DNA from: Nevskiaceae bacterium
GTDB lineage: Bacteria > Pseudomonadota > Gammaproteobacteria > Nevskiales > Nevskiaceae
DNA: 64,000 bases
NCBI GenBank assembly: GCA_004298465.1
Contig: SCRT01000018.1
Coordinates: forward strand, 62,001 to 126,000
Direction of reading: 5' to 3'
The translations under genes were made by a program, and so were the position numbers. The notes under the pieces are model-generated. The model ran no database searches and had not been told where the DNA came from. It was given only the letters and a program-made list of their open reading frames with translations. Of the stretch, positions 17,291 to 26,918 are shown piece by piece. Within the stretch, counting starts at the first letter, position 1. The number at the start of each line of letters is the position of its first letter.

Positions 17291-18421
17291 ATGGCTTGGA
17301 ATGAACCCGGCCCGGGCCGTGATCCGTGGAGCCAGGGGCCGAAAGGCGGAGGCCGGGGCCCGGGAATCCCCGACCTGGCAAAGTGGCTCAAGGCGGTCCG
17401 TGAACGCTTGAAGAACCGCGGCGGCGGAACTGGACGCGGGCCTTCCGGAGGTTTCGTGGGGCTGGCGATCGCCACCGCCGTACTGGTTTGGCTGTTCTCG
17501 GGCTTCTATACCGTGGATGCCCAGCAGCGCGGGGTGCTGCTGCGTTTCGGCGCCGTCACCGGCGTGGCGCAGCCGGGCCTCGGCTGGCACCTGCCATGGC
17601 CGATCGGCAAGGTCATGCTCGTCAACGTCACGAAGCTGCGGCAAGCCTCGACGCAGGACACCATGGTGACTCGCGATTTCGACCTGGTTGAAGTCGGGTC
17701 CACAGTGCAATTCCGCGTGTCTTCGGCGCGCGCCTATTTGTTCAACGTTGCGGACCCGGACGACACGTTGGCGCAGGCGACGAAGACGGCGCTGCGGCAG
17801 GTGGTTGCCGAGTACGACATTGATGCCGTGCTCGGGCACGCCCAGCAGGAGATCAGTACCAAGGTCAAGCAGCAGCTCCAGCACATCCTCGACACCTACC
17901 AGTGCGGGTTGCAGGTGACGGACCTGACGTTGAACAACGTCCAGCCGCCGGAACCGGTGCAGGCGGCGTTCGCCGACGACATCAAGGCCCAGGACGATGC
18001 ACGCAAGCTGCGTGCGGCGGCCGAGGGCTATGCACAGGAACGCTTCCCGAAGGCGAGCGAGCAGGCCAACCGTGAACTGGCGGCGGCCCAGGCCTACAGT
18101 GAGAGCGTGACGGCACGAGCGCGGGGCGAGCGTGCACGCTTCGATGCCGTGTTCGACGAATACCGCAAGGCCCCGGAGGCGACGCGCGAGCGCCTGTATG
18201 CAGATACGCTACGCGACATCCTGCAGGGCAATCGCGTGGTGCTTGTCAGCGGCGGAGATGCGGCGCATGTCAGCGTCAACATCGAAGGCGGCGAGGCGGC
18301 CCCTGCACCTGAAGCGGGTCCTGGGCAGGACAAGGCGGCGCCTGCACCGGCTGCAGTTCCGGATCCGACGGACGACGCCCGTTCTTCCCGCTCGCGCGAG
18401 CGGACCGGAGGTGGGCGATGA
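17291..18421 (+). CDS. hflK: FtsH-modulating SPFH protein HflK
   Basis: 376 residues. A Gly/Pro-rich cytoplasmic N-terminus (MAWNEPGPGRDPWSQGP) is followed by one transmembrane helix near residues 58-78, then an SPFH/band-7 domain (FYTVDAQQRGVLLRFG) and a long coiled-coil region with the family block LTLNNVQPPEPVQAAFADD. HflK with HflC forms a large periplasm-facing cage around FtsH and moderates its proteolysis. GGAG lies 6-10 bp upstream of ATG 17291. The stop overlaps the hflC start (ATGA). Confidence 0.96.
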   Translation: MAWNEPGPGRDPWSQGPKGGGRGPGIPDLAKWLKAVRERLKNRGGGTGRGPSGGFVGLAIATAVLVWLFSGFYTVDAQQRGVLLRFGAVTGVAQPGLGWHLPWPIGKVMLVNVTKLRQASTQDTMVTRDFDLVEVGSTVQFRVSSARAYLFNVADPDDTLAQATKTALRQVVAEYDIDAVLGHAQQEISTKVKQQLQHILDTYQCGLQVTDLTLNNVQPPEPVQAAFADDIKAQDDARKLRAAAEGYAQERFPKASEQANRELAAAQAYSESVTARARGERARFDAVFDEYRKAPEATRERLYADTLRDILQGNRVVLVSGGDAAHVSVNIEGGEAAPAPEAGPGQDKAAPAPAAVPDPTDDARSSRSRERTGGGR

Positions 18422-19290
18422 ATGCCCGTCTTGCAGGCGTCGTGGTTGCCGTCGCAGTGATGTTCATCGTCGCCGCGAACGCGTGTTTCCAGGTCTCGCC
18501 CGGCAACCGGGCGGTCGTGCTGCAGTTCGGGCGCATCGTCGCCAGCGATTACGGACCTGGTCTGCATTTCAAGATCCCGTTCGTGCAGGACGTGGAGATC
18601 TACGACGGGCGCATCCTGACACTCGACAACCAGACGCAAACCCTATCGACGGCGGACAAGAAAAAGCTCGAGATCGGCTACTACGTGAAATGGCAGGTGG
18701 CGGACGCGGAAACCTACTATCGTGCGGTGGGCGGGCAGGAGCTGGTGGCGATGGACCGCCTTTCCGCCATCGTCAACCGCAGCCTGCATGTTCGGTTGGC
18801 GCAGGCCACGCAGGACCAGACGCTGGCGCTGAGCGGGCGCAGCCTCGACCAGCAGCTCGACGCGGATACGCACGCGCAGATCGCGGCATTGGGCATCCGC
18901 CTCGTGGACCTGCGGATCAGCGACGTGCACATGCCGGCGGAACTGCTGGACGGTGTCTACGACCGTATGCGTGCCACACGCCAGGCCAAGGCGGCGGATA
19001 CGCGCGCGCAGGCCGCGACGCAGGCGGCGCAGATTCGCGAGGCCGCGGATGCGAAGGCGGCGAGCGTGCTGGCCAAGGCCCATCTGCAAGCCGAGCAGCT
19101 GCGCGGGCAGGGTGACGCCGAGGCGGCGCGCGAATACGCGGAAGGCTACGCGAAGGATCCGAAGTTCTTCAGCTTCTATCGCTCGCTGGAAGCCTATCGG
19201 CAGGCCTTCGCCCGTGGTGACAGGGTGCTCGTGCTCGGGGCGGACAGCCCATTCTTCAAATATCTGCAGAACCCTGCGGCGGGCAAGTAG
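18418..19290 (+). CDS. hflC: FtsH-modulating SPFH protein HflC
   Basis: 290 residues. N-terminal signal-anchor helix (LAGVVVAVAVMFIVAANACF), SPFH domain (QVSPGNRAVVLQFGRIV, GLHFKIPFVQDVEIYD) and Ala-rich coiled coil, ending in FSFYRSLEAYRQAF typical of HflC. Partner of HflK in the FtsH cage. The ATG overlaps the hflK stop by 4 bp, giving the 1:1 coupling expected for the complex. Confidence 0.96.
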   Translation: MNARLAGVVVAVAVMFIVAANACFQVSPGNRAVVLQFGRIVASDYGPGLHFKIPFVQDVEIYDGRILTLDNQTQTLSTADKKKLEIGYYVKWQVADAETYYRAVGGQELVAMDRLSAIVNRSLHVRLAQATQDQTLALSGRSLDQQLDADTHAQIAALGIRLVDLRISDVHMPAELLDGVYDRMRATRQAKAADTRAQAATQAAQIREAADAKAASVLAKAHLQAEQLRGQGDAEAAREYAEGYAKDPKFFSFYRSLEAYRQAFARGDRVLVLGADSPFFKYLQNPAAGK

Positions 19291-19299
19291 CACCCGGCC

Positions 19300-19494
19300 A
19301 TGTGGGCGGATATCCTGCGCGCCCTGGCGCTCGTCCTTGTGCTCGAGGGGCTGATGCCGTTTCTCGTGCCGCAGCGCTTTCGCGAGGCCATGGCACGCCT
19401 GCAGGGGCTCGACGACCGAGCCTTGCGCACCGTGGGCTTCGTGTGCCTGCTCGTCGGAGTGCTGGTGCTGGAACTGATTCGTTGGCTGGGGTGA
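19300..19494 (+). CDS. DUF2065-family small membrane protein
   Basis: 64 residues with two hydrophobic helices (ILRALALVLVLEGLMPFLVP and FVCLLVGVLVLELIRWLG) joined by QRFREAMARLQGLDDRALR. This is the DUF2065 family, regularly found just after hflC in gammaproteobacteria. Function unknown; the location suggests a link to the HflKC/FtsH complex in the inner membrane (inference). Starts 9 bp after hflC and ends 8 bp before hisZ, so it is within the operon. Confidence 0.88.
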   Translation: MWADILRALALVLVLEGLMPFLVPQRFREAMARLQGLDDRALRTVGFVCLLVGVLVLELIRWLG

Positions 19495-19501
19495 AGGGTT
19501 G

Positions 19502-20518
19502 ATGCGGAATTCGAGTGGGACAACCGATGCACGGCTGTGGATGCTGCCGGATGGTGTAGAGGAATGGCTGCCGGACATGGCGTGGGCGCTGGAGGAACTG
19601 CGCGTGCGGCTGTTGCAGTGCTATCGCCGACGCGGTTTCGCGCTGGTGATCCCGCCACCGATCGAACACCTTGAAGCCCTGCTGACCGGTGCCGGGGGCG
19701 AGCTCGAGGCGCAGACCTTCAAGTGCACGGACCCGGTCAGCGGACGGCTGCTTGGCCTGCGTGCCGACATGACGCCGCAGGCCGCACGCATCGCGGCGCG
19801 CCACTTCCGCGATCTCGCGGTCGTGCGGCTGTGCTATCTCGGCTCGGTGCTGCGGGCGCGCGCCGACGCCCCGGGCGGGCCACGTGCGCCGATGCAAGTG
19901 GGCTGCGAGATCTTCGGCGATACGCGCCTGGACGCCGACCTTGAAGTGCTGGAGCTGATGCTGGCGACGCTGGAGCTCGCCGAGCTGCACGACATCCATG
20001 TCGGGCTGGGACATGCAGCGATCTATCACGCGCTGCTGGAGAGTACGGCATTGAACGCGACAGCCCAGGTTGAGCTGTTCGGTATCCTGCAGCGCAAGTC
20101 GGTACCGGATTTCGCTGCGTTCTGTGCCGAGCAGGCACTGGAGCCGCAATTGCGCAGCCAGCTCGCGGCGCTGTTGCAGCTGCATGGCGACGTGACAGTC
20201 CTGGCTGAGGCGCGCCAACGGTTGTCGGGCATTTCCCCCGCAGTCGATGCCGCGCTGGGTGACCTGGAACAAGTCGTGGCCGTGCTCGCAAAACAGGCAC
20301 CGGGCGTCTGCCTGCATGTCGATCTCGCGGAACTGCGTGGCTATGGCTATCACACCGGCATCGTGTTTTCCGCCTTTGCCAGCGGCCACGGCAGCGAGTT
20401 GGCGCGCGGCGGGCGTTACGATGGGGCCGGTCGGGAGTTCGGACTGGCGCGGCCAGCGACGGGCTTTTCCGCCGACATCAACGAATTGCTGCGCCTGGGA
20501 CACGGCGCTGCGGCTTGA
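19502..20518 (+). CDS. hisZ: ATP phosphoribosyltransferase regulatory subunit HisZ
   Basis: 338 residues, a histidyl-tRNA synthetase catalytic-domain paralogue without the anticodon domain. It keeps class II core segments ([20 protein letters not shown], then [16 protein letters not shown] and [14 protein letters not shown]) but lacks tRNA-charging features. HisZ activates the short form of HisG in histidine synthesis, which implies this organism has a short HisG elsewhere. The ATG at 19502 directly follows a TTG and has GAAGGG upstream. Its position before purA is as in other proteobacteria with hisZ. Confidence 0.93.
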   Translation: MRNSSGTTDARLWMLPDGVEEWLPDMAWALEELRVRLLQCYRRRGFALVIPPPIEHLEALLTGAGGELEAQTFKCTDPVSGRLLGLRADMTPQAARIAARHFRDLAVVRLCYLGSVLRARADAPGGPRAPMQVGCEIFGDTRLDADLEVLELMLATLELAELHDIHVGLGHAAIYHALLESTALNATAQVELFGILQRKSVPDFAAFCAEQALEPQLRSQLAALLQLHGDVTVLAEARQRLSGISPAVDAALGDLEQVVAVLAKQAPGVCLHVDLAELRGYGYHTGIVFSAFASGHGSELARGGRYDGAGREFGLARPATGFSADINELLRLGHGAAA

Positions 20519-20564
20519 GGCTTCATGCGCGGTCTTTCTGGCGGAACAAAGGAGTGTCGCAATC

Positions 20565-21857
20565 GTGGGTAAATCGGTCGTTGTCATCGGCGCCCAGTGG
20601 GGCGATGAAGGAAAAGGCAAGGTCGTCGACCTGCTGACCCGGCAGGCGCAGGCGGTCGTGCGTTTCCAGGGTGGGCACAACGCTGGCCATACGCTCGTCA
20701 TCAACGGCGTGCGCACGGCGCTCAACCTTGTGCCTTCGGGCGTCATGCACCCCGGCATCGAATGCCTGATCGGAAACGGCGTCGTGCTGTCGCTGGAGCA
20801 CCTGCTGGGCGAGATCGCCAAGATCGAGGCCACTGGCATTGCGGTGCGTGACCGCCTGCGTATTTCCGCTGCGACCACCCTGTTGCTGCCAGTTCACGCC
20901 CGCCTCGACCAGGCGCGCGAGCAGGCGCGTGGCGCGGCCAAGATCGGTACTACTGGCAAGGGCATCGGCCCGGCCTACGAGGACAAGGTGGCGCGGCGCG
21001 CGCTGCGCGTTGGCGACCTGTTTCACCGCGAAAAACTCGCAGCCCGGCTCGGTGAGCTGCTGGCTTACCACAACTTCGAGCTGGTGCATTACTACAAGAC
21101 GGAAGCGGTCGATTTCCAAAACACGCTGGATGAACTGCTGCGCCAGGCGGAGATCGTCAAGCCGATGGTGGCCGATGTCACCGAACTGCTGCGCGCCCAC
21201 ATGGAGCGTGGCGACAACGTGCTGTTCGAAGGCGCGCAGGGCGCCATGCTGGACGTCGACCACGGCACTTATCCCTACGTCACGTCATCGAATACCACCG
21301 CGGGTGGCGCGGCCACCGGTACCGGCGTCGGGCCGCGCCGGCTCGACTACGTGCTGGGCATTGTGAAAGCCTATGCCACGCGCGTCGGCGGTGGGCCGTT
21401 TCCGACCGAGCAGGAAAACGCGATCGGCGAAGCCATCCGCAAGAAGGGTGACGAGTTCGGCACCGTCACGCGGCGCCCGCGACGCTGCGGCTGGTTCGAT
21501 GCCGTCGCCGCCCGGCGCTCCATCTTCAACAACAGCATCTCGGGCCTGTGTGTCACGAAGCTCGACGTGCTGGACGGGCTGGACACCATCCGCATCTGTA
21601 CCGGCTACCGTGTCGATGGGGTCGAGTCCAACGCGCTGCCGATGGGTGCCGACGAGCTCGCGGCAGCGATACCGATCTATGAAGACTTGCCAGGCTGGAG
21701 CGAATCCACGTTCGGCATCACGGGCTACGCGAAACTGCCGGAAAATGCGCGGCGCTACCTCAAGCGCATGGAAGAAATCACCGAAGTCAGCATCGACCTC
21801 ATCTCGACCGGCCCCGACCGCGAGCAGACCATCGTGCTCCGCAATCCCTTCGACTGA
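20565..21857 (+). CDS. purA: Adenylosuccinate synthetase
   Basis: 430 residues, as in E. coli (432). [29 protein letters not shown], the [14 protein letters not shown] loop and [15 protein letters not shown] are signature segments. It makes adenylosuccinate from IMP, aspartate and GTP in purine synthesis. The start is GTG at 20565, preceded by AAGGAG; the open frame runs further upstream into hisZ but that part is not PurA. Last gene of the cluster; it converges on the cupin gene. Confidence 0.97.
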   Translation: MGKSVVVIGAQWGDEGKGKVVDLLTRQAQAVVRFQGGHNAGHTLVINGVRTALNLVPSGVMHPGIECLIGNGVVLSLEHLLGEIAKIEATGIAVRDRLRISAATTLLLPVHARLDQAREQARGAAKIGTTGKGIGPAYEDKVARRALRVGDLFHREKLAARLGELLAYHNFELVHYYKTEAVDFQNTLDELLRQAEIVKPMVADVTELLRAHMERGDNVLFEGAQGAMLDVDHGTYPYVTSSNTTAGGAATGTGVGPRRLDYVLGIVKAYATRVGGGPFPTEQENAIGEAIRKKGDEFGTVTRRPRRCGWFDAVAARRSIFNNSISGLCVTKLDVLDGLDTIRICTGYRVDGVESNALPMGADELAAAIPIYEDLPGWSESTFGITGYAKLPENARRYLKRMEEITEVSIDLISTGPDREQTIVLRNPFD

Positions 21858-21916
21858 ACGCCGCACGGCGACAATCCATGTACCGGCCGCCGTGGGTCAT
21901 GAAAGCCATTGAGGGT

Positions 21917-22342
21917 TCAGTGCGCGTCCAGCGTCGTCAGTTCACCATGGTGGGTATCAACCACGAACACGGCCAGCAGTTTGGCGGGCTGCGTCCGGCT
22001 GGCGTTCGCGCTGACCCGGTGGCTCGCTCCGGGCACCTCATGGAAAGTCTCTCCGGCGTGATACACCTTCACCGGCCCGTCGTCGACCTGGCTCTTGATG
22101 GCGCCGCTCAGGACGTACCCCATGATGAACGCCGACTTGTCGTGATGATGTGCGGGCGTGCTGGCGCCGGGCGCGTAGTCCACTTCAACGGCTACCAGGG
22201 ATTTTCCGGGAATATTGGTGATGGGCTGATTGAAGCGTGGGATGATCGTCGCGCCGGCATCCGCAGCGTGCACGGGCAGGGCGGCAGCGCACAGCAGGGC
22301 GGCGCCGGCAACGATGGATGCGAATGAACGTGCAGCTTGCAT
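21917..22342 (-). CDS. Secreted cupin-domain protein
   Basis: 141 residues. A Sec signal peptide (SFASIVAGAALLCAAALPVHA|AD) is followed by a single cupin: GASTPAHHHDKSAFIMGYVLSG (HxH...E-like metal motif) and FHEVPGASHRVSAN (second motif with His). A small periplasmic metal-binding cupin. No fixed function; such proteins may be oxygenases, isomerases or sensors. It is divergent from opgD with 83 bp between them and converges on purA. Confidence 0.82.
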   Translation of the reverse strand: MQAARSFASIVAGAALLCAAALPVHAADAGATIIPRFNQPITNIPGKSLVAVEVDYAPGASTPAHHHDKSAFIMGYVLSGAIKSQVDDGPVKVYHAGETFHEVPGASHRVSANASRTQPAKLLAVFVVDTHHGELTTLDAH

Positions 22343-22425
22343 GGTCGTATCTCTTAGAGTCTAAGTGTAGGAAAATAACTACTTTGATTATGCACGTGTG
22401 ATTGCGTGCCAGGCCTTGGAACGAA

Positions 22426-24018
22426 ATGGATCGCAGAACTTTTCTTGCAGGCGGGGCCACGCTGGCGTCCGCGGCGCTCGGCATGACCGTTCCCGCCATG
22501 GGGGCCGACGGCCTGCGGTACGGCCCCGAGCAGGCGTTTTCCTTTGACGGTCTTATGGCCCAGGCCGAAGCGCTGGCCAGGGCGCCGTACGTACCGCCGT
22601 CCACCGCGTTCAAGGGCATCCTGGACCAACTGGATTACCAAGCTTACGGGAAGATCCACTTCAATTCCGACGATGCGCTGTTTGCGCACGGACCCGGCGA
22701 CTTCCCCGTCACGTTCTTCCATCTCGGCCAGTTCTTTCAGGTCCCAGTCCACCTGTACGCCGTGTCATCAGCCGGCCGTAAAGGCGCGGAGGCGCGCGAA
22801 ATCCTGTATTCGCCCGCGTATTTCGATATGCCCGCCGACAGCCCGGCACGCAAGCTGCCGAGCGATGCCGGCTTTGCCGGTTTCCGTTTCCAGGAAAGTC
22901 GTCTCGGCAACCAGAAAGAGAAGCCGTGGCGCAAGAACGACTGGGTTGCGTTTCTGGGAGCCTCGTATTTCCGCGCCATCGGCGCGCTGTACCAGTACGG
23001 CCTGTCGGCGCGCGGCATCGCTGTCAATACCGCAGTCGCCGGAGTCAGCGAGGAATTCCCGAATTTCACGCACTTCTATATTGAAACGCCGACCGGGAAC
23101 AACCCCACGGTCACGGTTTGCGCATTGTTGGATGGCCCGAGCGTCACGGGCGCCTACCGGTTCACGATGACCCGCAACAAGGCCGTACTGATGGATATAG
23201 ACGCCGCCGTCTATCTGCGCCGCGATGTGCAGCGGCTCGGGATCGCGCCGCTCACGTCCATGTATTGGTTCTCCGAGACCGTGAAGCCGACGGCCATCGA
23301 CTGGCGGCCTGAAGTACACGATTCCGACGGCCTGGCGCTGTGGACGGGAGCAGGCGAGCACATCTGGCGGCCGCTCGACAACCCGCCCTCCGCATCCGCT
23401 GCTGCGTTCATGGACGAAAACCCGCATGGCTTCGGTCTGTGCCAGCGTGACCGCAACTTCGACCACTACCTGGACGGCGTGTACTACGACCGCCGCCCGA
23501 CCCTGTGGGTGGAACCGCTGGCCGGCTGGGGCAAGGGCTCAGTACAGCTCATCGAACTGCCGACCGACGACGAAATCAACGACAACGTCGTGGCCATGTG
23601 GGTGCCCGAATCTCCCGCCAAGGCGGGGAGCCGCTACCGGATGAAGTACCGCCTGCACTGGGTCGCGGATGAACCTTTTCCCTCGCCGTTGTCGCGCTGC
23701 CAGGCAACGCGTATTGGGCGCGGAGGCCAGCCCGGCAAGCCGCGCCCGGACGGCGTGCGCAAGTTTGTCGTGGAATTCTCAGGTGGGCCGCTGAAGACTC
23801 TACCCAAGGGCGTATTCCCGGAAGTCGTGATCACCGCCACACGCGGCAAGCTGTCGTGGATCTTCACGGAGCCCGTCCCGGACGGCGTCGCCGGCCACTG
23901 GCGTGCGTTCTTCGACCTCGCAGTCGACGGCAAGGACCCCGTGGACCTGCGCTTGTACCTCAAGCATGATGACCGGCCACTGTCGGAAACCTGGCTGTAC
24001 ACGTGGCACCCGATCTGA
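22426..24018 (+). CDS. opgD: Periplasmic glucan biosynthesis protein OpgD/MdoD type
   Basis: 530 residues. A twin-arginine signal (MDRRTFLAGGATLASAALG, cleavage after ...VPAMGA) precedes the MdoG/OpgG domain (PF04349 family), seen in YQAYGKIHFNSDDALF, the SSYFRAIG-like ASYFRAIGALYQYGLSARG, MDENPHGFGLCQRDR and YDRRPTLWVEP. The Tat signal favours OpgD over the Sec-exported OpgG. It modifies or trims the backbone of osmoregulated periplasmic glucans. ATG at 22426 was chosen because it places the RR motif at the N-terminus. No opgH is present nearby. Confidence 0.9.
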   Translation: MDRRTFLAGGATLASAALGMTVPAMGADGLRYGPEQAFSFDGLMAQAEALARAPYVPPSTAFKGILDQLDYQAYGKIHFNSDDALFAHGPGDFPVTFFHLGQFFQVPVHLYAVSSAGRKGAEAREILYSPAYFDMPADSPARKLPSDAGFAGFRFQESRLGNQKEKPWRKNDWVAFLGASYFRAIGALYQYGLSARGIAVNTAVAGVSEEFPNFTHFYIETPTGNNPTVTVCALLDGPSVTGAYRFTMTRNKAVLMDIDAAVYLRRDVQRLGIAPLTSMYWFSETVKPTAIDWRPEVHDSDGLALWTGAGEHIWRPLDNPPSASAAAFMDENPHGFGLCQRDRNFDHYLDGVYYDRRPTLWVEPLAGWGKGSVQLIELPTDDEINDNVVAMWVPESPAKAGSRYRMKYRLHWVADEPFPSPLSRCQATRIGRGGQPGKPRPDGVRKFVVEFSGGPLKTLPKGVFPEVVITATRGKLSWIFTEPVPDGVAGHWRAFFDLAVDGKDPVDLRLYLKHDDRPLSETWLYTWHPI

Positions 24019-24047
24019 AGCAGCCGCGAAAACCCGTTAGCCACGTG

Positions 24048-24081
24048 AACGGCCGGGCAGAGATGTTTCCGCCCGGCCGTT
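24048..24081. terminator. Bidirectional hairpin between converging genes
   Basis: AACGGCCGGGC (24048-24058) and GCCCGGCCGTT (24071-24081) form a perfect 11-bp stem around a 12-nt loop. It lies midway between the stops of opgD (24018) and the acyl-CoA dehydrogenase (24091). There is no long T-run, so termination may be only partial. Confidence 0.65.
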
Positions 24082-24090
24082 GCCCATGCC

Positions 24091-25233
24091 TTAGAGCTTG
24101 CGCGCGATCAGTTCCTTCATGATCTCGTTCGCGCCGCCGTAGATGCGCTGCACGCGGGCGTCGGCATAGAGGCGGGCGATGGGGTATTCCATCATGTAGC
24201 CGTAGCCGCCGAATAGTTGCAGGCATTCATCGATGACCTTGCATTGCTGATCGGTACACCAGCACTTGGCCATGTAGGCGGCGGTGTCGTCCAGGGTGCC
24301 GTCCACCAGCCGCTGGATGCAGTCGTTGACGAATGTACGGGCGATGTGGGCGGTGGTGGCGCATTCCGCGAGCTTGAAGCGCGTGTTCTGCTGTTCATAG
24401 AGGGGCTTGCCGAAGGCCTTGCGCTGCTGCGTATAGGCCACCGTAAGTTCCACCGCTTGTTCGATGGCAGCGACAGCGGGTACGGCGATCAGCAGACGCT
24501 CGTAGGGGAGCTGGCCCATGAGCTGGGCGAAGCCGTGGCCTTGTTCTGGGCCCAACAGGCTGGCGGCCGGTGTGCGCACATCGTCGAACGCCAGTTCGGT
24601 GGTGTCGGAGGCGTGCAAGCCGATCTTCTCCAGGCGCTTGGCAGAAAAACCCTTTGCGTCGGCCGTTTCCACACCGATGAGGGAGACGCCCTTGCTGCCT
24701 TCGCCCCCGGTACGGCAGACGACGAGCAGGAAGTTACCGCTGTAGCCATTCGTGATGAAGGTTTTGGCGCCACTGATGACATAGTCGTCCCCGTCCCGCA
24801 CGGCGCGCGTGCGGATGGCTTTCAGGTCGGAACCGCAGCCGGGTTCCGTCATGGCGATGCCGGAGAACAGTTCGCCGCTCACGAGCTTCGGGAGCCAGCG
24901 CTGTTTCTGCTCCTCGGTGCCATAGGCGTCGATGTAGTGCGCCGCGATAGTGTGCACGCCCGTTGCGGCAGGAAGTTCGGCCTTCGCGATTTCGTCCTGC
25001 ACGACAAGCTGGTAGGCGAGATTGACGCCTGCACCGCCGTAGCTTTCCGATATTTCCGGTAGCAGGAAGCCCATCTCGCCCATCGCCCGCCACACCGTGC
25101 GCGGCACGTAGCCGCTCTTGCGCCAGTCGGCGACGCGCGGCGCGATTTCCGCCTGTACGTAACGATGCAGCTGGTCGCGGAACGCTTCGAGGTCTTCGTC
25201 CATCCAGCGATGGCGGTACAAGGGAGGCAGCAT
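24091..25233 (-). CDS. Acyl-CoA dehydrogenase
   Basis: 380 residues from ATG 25233, with AAAGGA upstream; the open frame extends further but without homology. Motifs: IAMTEPGCGSDLKAIRTRA (FAD region), ITNGYSGNFLLV, CLQLFGGYGYMMEYPIARLYADAR and the C-terminal RIYGGANEIMKELIARKL, with the Glu of GANEIM in the FAD/catalytic region. Oxidises an acyl-CoA and passes electrons to ETF. It is a different subfamily from the one at 2154 and stands alone, divergent from mtnA. Confidence 0.92.
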   Translation of the reverse strand: MLPPLYRHRWMDEDLEAFRDQLHRYVQAEIAPRVADWRKSGYVPRTVWRAMGEMGFLLPEISESYGGAGVNLAYQLVVQDEIAKAELPAATGVHTIAAHYIDAYGTEEQKQRWLPKLVSGELFSGIAMTEPGCGSDLKAIRTRAVRDGDDYVISGAKTFITNGYSGNFLLVVCRTGGEGSKGVSLIGVETADAKGFSAKRLEKIGLHASDTTELAFDDVRTPAASLLGPEQGHGFAQLMGQLPYERLLIAVPAVAAIEQAVELTVAYTQQRKAFGKPLYEQQNTRFKLAECATTAHIARTFVNDCIQRLVDGTLDDTAAYMAKCWCTDQQCKVIDECLQLFGGYGYMMEYPIARLYADARVQRIYGGANEIMKELIARKL

Positions 25234-25359
25234 GCGTGAGTCCTTTCGAGTGGTTGAGCCGGAATGTCGTACGCGAGCGGTGTAGCCTGCTAACCCGATC
25301 GTGAGCGTACGGAGATGCCCGCTAGAATACTGCGCCATGAATACGAAGTTCTCCTTGAC

Positions 25360-26394
25360 ATGAACAGTGTTCCATTACCCACGGCACCGGGTTCATCCAT
25401 ACAGGCTGTGCTGTGGAGTGGCAATTGCCTACGTCTGCTCGACCAACGCCTGCTGCCGGAAACTGAACAGTGGCTCGAATGCTGGAACGCCGCGGATGTG
25501 GCGCAGGCGATCCACGACATGGTGGTGCGCGGCGCGCCGGCCATCGGCATTGCCGCAGGTTATGGGGTGGCGTTGGCGGCGCTGGCGGGCGAGCCGCTGG
25601 AGCCGGCCATCGCCCAGCTCGCGGCGGCGCGGCCGACGGCAGTGAACCTCGGCTGGTCGCTGGCACGCATGCAGCGCCGTGCGCAGGCGGGTGCAGATGC
25701 GGCGGCGCTGGTGGTTGAAGCGCAGCTGATCCACGCTGAAGACGTGGCGATGAACCAGCGCATGGGGGAACTCGGCGCGACGCTGATCAAGCCGGGTTCC
25801 ACCGTGCTGACGCACTGCAACACCGGCGCGCTGGCAACCGGTGGCCACGGCACGGCGCTGGGCGTGATCCGCACGGCGTGGCGCCAGCATCGCATTGCGT
25901 CCATCTATCACACGGAAACGCGGCCATGGCTGCAGGGTGCGCGGCTCACGGCATGGGAGCTGAAGAAGGACGGCCTGCCGGCGTGCATGATCGTGGACTC
26001 CGCCGTCGCGCACCTCATGCATGTGCGGGGCGTGGACTGGGTGGTCGTCGGCGCCGACCGGATTGCAGCAAACGGCGACACGGCGAACAAGATCGGCACG
26101 TATCAAATGGCGGTCGCGGCGCGTGCGCACGGGGCGCGCTTCATGGTCGTGGCGCCCACCAGCACGTTCGACCGCGCCTGTCCCGACGGCGGGCATATCC
26201 CGATTGAGGAACGCAGCGCGCAGGAATTGACACACTTCAAGGGGCTGGCGTTGGCGCCGGAAGGCACACACGCCTACAACCCGGTGTTCGACGTGACACC
26301 CGCCACGCTGATCAACGCCATCGTGTGCGAGCGTGGCGTGGTTGAAAATCCAGACACTGCAAAAATTTCCGCGCTGTTCGAGAGTACCCCATGA
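25360..26394 (+). CDS. mtnA: Methylthioribose-1-phosphate isomerase
   Basis: 344 residues. [17 protein letters not shown], the catalytic Cys in [19 protein letters not shown], the catalytic Asp in [21 protein letters not shown] and [10 protein letters not shown] are signature segments of MtnA. It converts MTR-1-P to methylthioribulose-1-P in methionine salvage. An upstream ATG (25315) is in frame; 25360 gives the usual distance to LLDQR. It overlaps the next gene by 4 bp. An MTA/SAH deaminase gene at 55943 suggests the Pseudomonas-type route into this step. Confidence 0.93.
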   Translation: MNSVPLPTAPGSSIQAVLWSGNCLRLLDQRLLPETEQWLECWNAADVAQAIHDMVVRGAPAIGIAAGYGVALAALAGEPLEPAIAQLAAARPTAVNLGWSLARMQRRAQAGADAAALVVEAQLIHAEDVAMNQRMGELGATLIKPGSTVLTHCNTGALATGGHGTALGVIRTAWRQHRIASIYHTETRPWLQGARLTAWELKKDGLPACMIVDSAVAHLMHVRGVDWVVVGADRIAANGDTANKIGTYQMAVAARAHGARFMVVAPTSTFDRACPDGGHIPIEERSAQELTHFKGLALAPEGTHAYNPVFDVTPATLINAIVCERGVVENPDTAKISALFESTP

Positions 26395-26918
26395 TCTACC
26401 AGATTGATGACCGTACCCCACGCATTGCCGCCGACGCATTCGTGGCGGACAGCGCCACGCTCATCGGCTCCGTCATCCTTGAAGCCGGCGCCAGCGTGTG
26501 GTTTGGCTCCGTGCTGCGCGGCGACAACGACGAGCTCGTCATCGGCGAGCGCTCCAACGTGCAGGACGGCAGCGTCCTGCACACCGACCCCGGCCTGAAG
26601 CTGGTGATCGGGCGCGAAGTCACGATCGGCCACTGCGTGATGCTGCACGGCTGCACGATCGGCGACGGCACGCTGGTCGGTATCGGCGCGCGCGTGCTTA
26701 ACGGCGCGCAGATCGGTGCGGAAAGCATCGTGGCCGCCGGGTCGCTGGTTCCAGAACGCAAGCGGTTCCCGGATGGCGTGATGCTCATGGGTAGCCCGGC
26801 CAAGGTCGTGCGCGAGCTTTCGCCGGCGGAACGGAAGGGCCTGCACGCGTATTCCGCGGTCTATATGAAGCACGCGCAGGACTATCGCGCGACACTGAAG
26901 CCTTGGGTTCGTGGCTGA
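26391..26918 (+). CDS. Gamma-class carbonic anhydrase-like protein (YrdA/PaaY type)
   Basis: 175 residues of left-handed beta-helix hexapeptide repeats: [37 protein letters not shown] and [15 protein letters not shown]. The three metal-binding His of the gamma-CA fold are visible (VLHTD, IGHC, LHGC). Either a carbonic anhydrase or a thioesterase-like homologue such as PaaY. ATG overlaps the mtnA stop (ATGA), and its end overlaps the start of the oxidoreductase, so the three genes form an operon. Confidence 0.88.
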   Translation: MIYQIDDRTPRIAADAFVADSATLIGSVILEAGASVWFGSVLRGDNDELVIGERSNVQDGSVLHTDPGLKLVIGREVTIGHCVMLHGCTIGDGTLVGIGARVLNGAQIGAESIVAAGSLVPERKRFPDGVMLMGSPAKVVRELSPAERKGLHAYSAVYMKHAQDYRATLKPWVRG